DNA of 64,000 nt, from the NCBI GenBank assembly GCA_933207985.1, contig OW240916.1, positions 134,618,430 to 134,682,429 of the forward strand. Reading direction: 5' to 3'. Positions 63,655 to 64,000 of this stretch are shown in pieces. Positions within the stretch are counted from its first letter, which is position 1; every line of letters starts with the position of its first letter. Under the pieces are notes generated by a model, which saw nothing but the letters and a program-made list of their open reading frames with translations, did not search any database and had not been told where the DNA came from. Position numbers and translations under genes: made by a program. Source of the DNA: Pelobates cultripes (taxonomy: Eukaryota > Chordata > Amphibia > Anura > Pelobatidae).

Positions 63655-64000
63655 TAACTCTATACTTTATTTTATGCATTTACTTCAGTCTTCTTTAAGA
63701 GTCTGTTCTTTCAGATATCTAGGTATGTTGCTAGACCCCAATCTATCCTTTGGCCTTCACATTGAAAAAATATCTTCAAAACTTTATCCATAACAAGGTT
63801 TTGTATACAGAAACAAATCCTGCCTAAGCACCACAGTAAGGAAACCGCAACAAACGCGAATGCCAATCATGGATTATGGGGATGTAGTGTATGCACCTGC
63901 ATCACAAACCCACCTTAATAAGCTTAATACGTTATATAATTTGTTCTGACGCTTTGTAGTAGAATGTAATTACATGACCCACTATTGTGACATGTTAAAG
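63655..64000 (+). mobile_element. LINE reverse-transcriptase fragment at the right edge
   Basis: Across shifted frames the plus strand reads R-Y-L-G-M-L-L-D-P-N-L-S-F, H-I-E-K-I-S-S-K-L, G-F-V-Y-R-N-K-S-C-L and M-D-Y-G-D-V-V-Y-A-P-A-S. This is the typical segment after the catalytic domain of many fish and frog LINE reverse transcriptases. A stop after S-K-L-Y-P and later shifts show decay. It is antisense to KANK1 and continues outside the window. Confidence 0.75.

Overview
The window is vertebrate nuclear DNA, most likely from a frog or toad. It carries two neighbouring genes, both on the minus strand. The 3' part of KANK1 lies at 51.9-62.8 kb, and the first two coding exons of DMRT1 lie at about 15.0 and 7.0 kb. 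KANK1 upstream of DMRT1 in the same orientation is the conserved vertebrate arrangement. I infer an amphibian from the DMRT1 exon 2 sequence and from the dense TTAA-bounded miniature elements with AGGGACACT-type ends; the species cannot be named from this sequence.

Layout: 1-6,983 is the start of DMRT1 intron 2, which continues past the left edge. DMRT1 exon 2 is 6,984-7,170. Intron 1 (7,171-14,760) holds a decayed, internally deleted Ty3/gypsy-like LTR element on the opposite strand. Coding exon 1, with nearly the whole DM zinc-binding domain, is 14,761-14,982. About 37 kb of intergenic DNA follows. It contains a promoter-like cluster near 24.2-24.4 kb, an intron-containing tRNA-Tyr(GUA) gene at 28.9 kb, many miniature elements, CA/TG minisatellites and a three-level nested insertion at 35.6-44.0 kb. 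KANK1 is read from seven exons whose splice phases all agree; they encode the last 342 or so residues, with an acidic linker and five ankyrin repeats. A LINE reverse-transcriptase fragment runs off the right edge.

The nested insertion is the best-resolved structure. The outer layer is a TTAA-flanked element built from serial palindromes. An L1-type LINE was inserted into it with a 16-bp target duplication. A 5'-truncated retrocopy that looks like the dynactin DCTN1 3' end was then inserted into that LINE with a 17-bp target duplication. The LINE reading frame closes exactly when the retrocopy is removed.

I found no clearly undescribed coding system. The most useful leads are the nested insertion with its palindrome chain, the mobile-element load in DMRT1 introns, the promoter-like cluster between the genes, and a natural empty site that proves TTAA targeting by one miniature-element family.
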